DNA of 21,134 nt from a virus, in IMG/VR virus record IMGVR_UViG_3300024518_004795, positions 1 through 21,134 of that record, one strand, 5' to 3'. Below, piece by piece: positions 18,991 through 21,134 of the stretch (position 1 is the first letter of the stretch; each line of letters begins with the position of its first letter). Under the pieces are notes generated by a model. The model searched no databases. It saw only the letters and a list, made by a program, of their open reading frames with translations, and had not been told where the DNA came from. The position numbers and the translations under genes were made by a program.

Positions 18991-19383
18991 ATGGGCGACA
19001 GAATCACAGTTGTTGCATGGGACAGCAAAACGGGAGAGATCGGGCCTGCCGGGGTCTATGCACACTTTCGGGGCGGAGAGGCGCCCGAGATTCTAAAGGG
19101 GGCGGAGTCGACGTTCAGGCATGGCGATCCCGGATACGTCACGGCGCGCGTTGTCATTGCGTTTGCGGGTCGCTTGCCAGTCTCGCCTCAGTATCCGGCC
19201 GCGGCCGCGCTGTCATTGGGGATCATTCCCCCGCCGGCCGACCTTGAGTCGGAGACGTTGGCGGAATACTCGCCGGGCGATGCCGGTGTGGCCTTGCTCG
19301 ACGTCGCGACTGGCCGCGTCACGTATCATGCGGGATACTTCCGCAAGAACAAAGTCACGCGCTTGGCGCTGGCGAAAGTCTGA
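18991..19383 (+). CDS. First rightward gene, unknown protein
   Basis: 130 residues. AAGGGGAAGGGG lies upstream, and the ATG at 18991 is chosen over ATGGGGTAA just before it. It ends with tandem stops TGA TAA. The N-terminal part reads like a small alpha/beta domain ('ITVVAWDSKTGEIGPAGVYAHF'), the middle 'ARVVIAFAGRLPVSPQYPAAAALSLGIIPPP', and the end 'GDAGVALLDVATGRVTYHAGYF' then a basic tail. There is no membrane segment or enzyme motif. It probably belongs to an early/accessory phage operon; I do not recognise a family. Confidence 0.75.
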   Translation: MGDRITVVAWDSKTGEIGPAGVYAHFRGGEAPEILKGAESTFRHGDPGYVTARVVIAFAGRLPVSPQYPAAAALSLGIIPPPADLESETLAEYSPGDAGVALLDVATGRVTYHAGYFRKNKVTRLALAKV

Positions 19384-19401
19384 TAAGGAAGGGGAGAGGA
19401 A

Positions 19402-19578
19402 ATGGGAATCCTACCAACACCGTCAGAATCCGCCGCAATGCGGACCGCACTGCAAGAGAAGATCAAGAGGGCTATCGTCGAGCAGGCGGTCGTCTGCCGC
19501 GGAATCCGCGGAAAGGTCTTTCGCCGATACCGTCAAGAAATCTCCGATTGCGCGAGTGCTCTCCGGCTGCTCAGGTAG
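19402..19578 (+). CDS. 58-residue basic small protein
   Basis: Translation from the ATG at 19402 gives 58 codons ending in TAG at 19576-19578. GAAGGGGAGAGG lies directly upstream, the same type of site as its neighbours. The protein begins MGILPTPSESAAMRTALQEK and has a basic helical body ('IKRAIVEQAVVCRGIRGKVFRRYRQEI') ending in ALRLLR. It sits 18 bases after one gene and 30 before the next, filling the gap. It may bind nucleic acid or regulate, but nothing in it is diagnostic. Confidence 0.65.
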   Translation: MGILPTPSESAAMRTALQEKIKRAIVEQAVVCRGIRGKVFRRYRQEISDCASALRLLR

Positions 19579-19608
19579 TACACTCGTACGGGAAAGGGGA
19601 GAGAGACA

Positions 19609-19992
19609 ATGGGAAAGCGCTTCATCGTATCGGCAGTCAGTGCGGAAACGGGCATCGGGGGGCATAGGCCGCAAGCGCAGGCGTCTTGCGTGTTCTACTC
19701 CCGAGACGGGAAGACCCACAAACACAAAAACATGGGGTGGATTCGGCGGGTCGTTGGGCGCGAGCTAGTCGGGGAGGTTTCGATTCATCGTCTGGCCGGC
19801 GGCCGCGGTCAGTTGCGGGTCTTCTTCGCGAACGGTGGGCACTACTTCGTAGCGTTTGCGTCCTACCGCGTCTTGTGTGGCGCCTTGCTCCGCTGGCGGA
19901 ATCTGTACTCCGTCCGCCTGCGCATTGGCGGGAAAACGGCGGGCTTCGTCGACCCGCGTCACAGTATCCTTGTGGAGTCTGCTTATCCGTAG
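19609..19992 (+). CDS. Unknown basic protein
   Basis: 127 residues with AAAGGGGAGAGAG upstream of the ATG at 19609. The sequence is basic and rich in aromatics and Gly ('HRPQAQASCVFYSRDGKTHKHKNMGWIRRVVGRELVGEVSIHRLAGGRGQLRVFFANGGHYFVAFASYRVLCGALLRWRNLYSVRL'), with alternating strands suggesting a small beta domain. No family is recognised. The pattern of strong ribosome site and short spacing matches the other rightward genes. Confidence 0.72.
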   Translation: MGKRFIVSAVSAETGIGGHRPQAQASCVFYSRDGKTHKHKNMGWIRRVVGRELVGEVSIHRLAGGRGQLRVFFANGGHYFVAFASYRVLCGALLRWRNLYSVRLRIGGKTAGFVDPRHSILVESAYP

Positions 19993-20009
19993 GTCTCGCT
20001 TCTCGCATA

Positions 20010-20033
20010 GGGAGCGGGCGCCGGTCCGCTCCC
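20010..20033 (+). terminator. Hairpin between rightward genes
   Basis: GGGAGCGG (20010-20017) and CCGCTCCC (20026-20033) form a perfect 8-bp stem with an 8-base loop, followed by CTTGCAAG, itself a palindrome. No T run follows; attenuation or mRNA processing is as likely as full termination. Confidence 0.5.
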
Positions 20034-20078
20034 CTTGCAAGCAGCAAGACCAGACCAGAAACGGGAGGAAAGAGCACT

Positions 20079-20747
20079 ATGGCGAAAGAGAAGAAACGTT
20101 ATCGTTCGTACGTCCGCTATTGGACAGACGAGAAGGGACAGACTTTCCGACTCTCGATTTCGTTCGGAAATAGCAAGATCGGCGAGACGCCGAACGTGTC
20201 CCTGTCCCCCTTCTTTACCTGTCGGGAGATGCCTTGTTTCCTTGACGGTTCCTGCTACGCTCGCAAGGCGTTCGCGCAGTATTCCGGGACTCGGAACGCA
20301 TGGACACAAAACGCCATTTTCGCGGCACAGTATCCGCGCGAATTCTTCGCTCTTCTCGGCGAGTTTCTCGAACGGCGCCGCAAGCCGATTCCCTTTTTCC
20401 GTTTCCATCCGGCTGGCGAAGTCCCTTCGCAAGAGTACATGAACGAGATCGGCGCCCTGGCGCGCCGGTTCCCCCAGACCCGTTTCCTCGTTTTCACGAA
20501 GACAGACTTTCGGCCGCGTGGGCGCCGTCCGCGAAACCTTGCGATAATCCGTTCTTCGTGGCCGAACGTGCGACTCCCGAAGACTTCGCCCGGGGAGCGA
20601 AGAGCGTTTCTCGCCGAAGACCGGCGCCTTTGTACGCAGGGCAGACCCAAACCGGCGCCGTTCGTCTGCCCCGGCGCGTGCGAGACCTGCCGTGCCTGCT
20701 GGCATGTGACAGGTACGCCATCGCCGATCGTTTTCCACCGACATTAG
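20079..20747 (+). CDS. Gp88-like cysteine-rich phage protein
   Basis: 222 residues from the ATG at 20079, with GGGAGGAAAG upstream; the frame continues upstream without a comparable site. It resembles the mycobacteriophage Gp88 family: 'NVSLSPFFTCREMPCFLDGSCYARKAF' (Cys48, 53, 59), then 'RNAWTQNAIFAAQYPREFFALLGEFL', 'FFRFHPAGEVPSQEYMNEIGALARRFPQTRFLVFTKTDF', and a C-terminal Cys group 'CPGACETCRACW' (Cys197, 201, 204, 207). The barrel-like spacing of 'RFHPAGEV' and 'FTKTD' recalls the family pattern R.H..GD....Y...T+. The cysteines could hold zinc or an iron-sulphur cluster. Biochemical function is not established. It is the best recognised gene of the rightward block. Confidence 0.75.
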   Translation: MAKEKKRYRSYVRYWTDEKGQTFRLSISFGNSKIGETPNVSLSPFFTCREMPCFLDGSCYARKAFAQYSGTRNAWTQNAIFAAQYPREFFALLGEFLERRRKPIPFFRFHPAGEVPSQEYMNEIGALARRFPQTRFLVFTKTDFRPRGRRPRNLAIIRSSWPNVRLPKTSPGERRAFLAEDRRLCTQGRPKPAPFVCPGACETCRACWHVTGTPSPIVFHRH

Positions 20748-20762
20748 GACAGGACAGGACAG
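20747..20762 (+). repeat. Short GGACA tandem repeat
   Basis: Three GGACA units plus a G begin at the last base of the preceding stop codon. The remaining gap up to 20885 has no other gene I can support. Confidence 0.6.
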
Positions 20763-20885
20763 CAGGGGACACAGAGCGACGGCACTTTTTCGGCTGCGAC
20801 GGAGCGGCGCGCGCAGAACGGCGGCAGTCTGCGCGGGTCAGTTCGCCGGAGTGACGGCGGCAAATCGACGGCAGGGAGGCGAGAT

Positions 20886-21134
20886 ATGGAACGGCAGAGT
20901 AGAGCGCAAATGACGGCGGCAGTGAAGCGCGCCTTGCGGCGGCAGGGCTTGCGATGCCGCGCGGGTTGGGGCACAGGTACGGCATGGAGCTGGTTCAAGG
21001 TGAACGTTGGGGACGCACGGCAGATCCCGGAAGCGGTCCGGGCCCTGAACGTCAAGGAAATGGAGCGAGTAGCGGGCGAGGTCGCACGGCAGGTTCTCGG
21101 GGACGCTATGGGTTCGTGGTACTCGGACGGGCCC
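20886..21134 (+). CDS. Unknown protein, C-terminus cut by window edge
   Basis: 83 codons from the ATG at 20886 run in frame to the end of the window. CAGGGAGGCGAG lies upstream. It begins MERQSRAQMTAAVKRALRRQ, a basic helix, followed by 'RAGWGTGTAWSWFKVNVGDAR', 'IPEAVRALNVKEMERVAGEVARQVLGDAMG' and 'SWYSDGP'. The helix-strand pattern suggests a small nucleic-acid-associated or accessory phage protein of the type often found several times in early regions. Not identified. Confidence 0.65.
   Translation, partial: MERQSRAQMTAAVKRALRRQGLRCRAGWGTGTAWSWFKVNVGDARQIPEAVRALNVKEMERVAGEVARQVLGDAMGSWYSDGP

Noticed and set aside
19686-20078. Upstream extension of the Gp88-like frame
   Set aside because: Overlaps the supported gene at 19609-19992 in another frame and has no family resemblance before the ATG at 20079, which has its own strong ribosome site.

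Overview
The window is GC-rich (clearly above 60% by eye) and is part of a tailed bacteriophage genome (Caudoviricetes), or a prophage of one. A complete HK97-type packaging, head and connector gene set is followed by a tail terminator and a tail tube gene. No tail sheath gene lies between terminator and tube, so a long non-contractile (siphovirus-like) tail is the best inference. Nothing in the sequence fixes the host. There is no integrase, tRNA, rRNA, IS element or CRISPR array here.

Layout. One tightly packed leftward (minus-strand) block runs from 18043 to the left edge. In transcription order it holds three small unknown genes, a C5-cytosine DNA methyltransferase (with a second, overprinted reading frame of recognisable composition), a DUF4031 protein, large terminase, portal, a protease-scaffold fusion with an internal scaffold start, a DUF2190-type decoration protein and the major capsid protein. 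An unusual capsid-adjacent cassette follows: a three-domain sugar/methyl-transferase fusion, a 29-residue membrane microprotein, a small unknown, a duplicated beta-helix protein, a protein with 46-residue repeats and a small protein with octapeptide repeats. Then come the connector genes (DnaT-like adaptor, a membrane/coiled-coil protein, a MuF-like minor head protein, head closure, a gp10-like neck protein), the tail terminator, the tail tube and a truncated probable tail assembly chaperone. Most genes overlap by 1-8 bases (ATGA or TGATG junctions), which points to translational coupling in one late operon. Stable hairpins follow the two highest-demand genes, capsid and tube.

A non-coding region of about 950 bp (18044-18990) separates the leftward block from a rightward block. 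It is dense in structure: a plausible leftward sigma70 promoter, an AT-rich island, a G-quadruplex motif, a hairpin terminator, two adjacent perfect palindromes, a 17-bp tandem direct repeat, two copies of an 18-bp operator-like palindrome and a repeated TATAGGGT element. It looks like the divergent control region of the phage and could also be a replication origin.

The rightward block (18991 to the right edge) has five small genes, each with a strong purine-rich ribosome binding site. Only one is recognisable, a cysteine-rich protein resembling the mycobacteriophage Gp88 family. The others look like early or accessory phage genes of unknown role.
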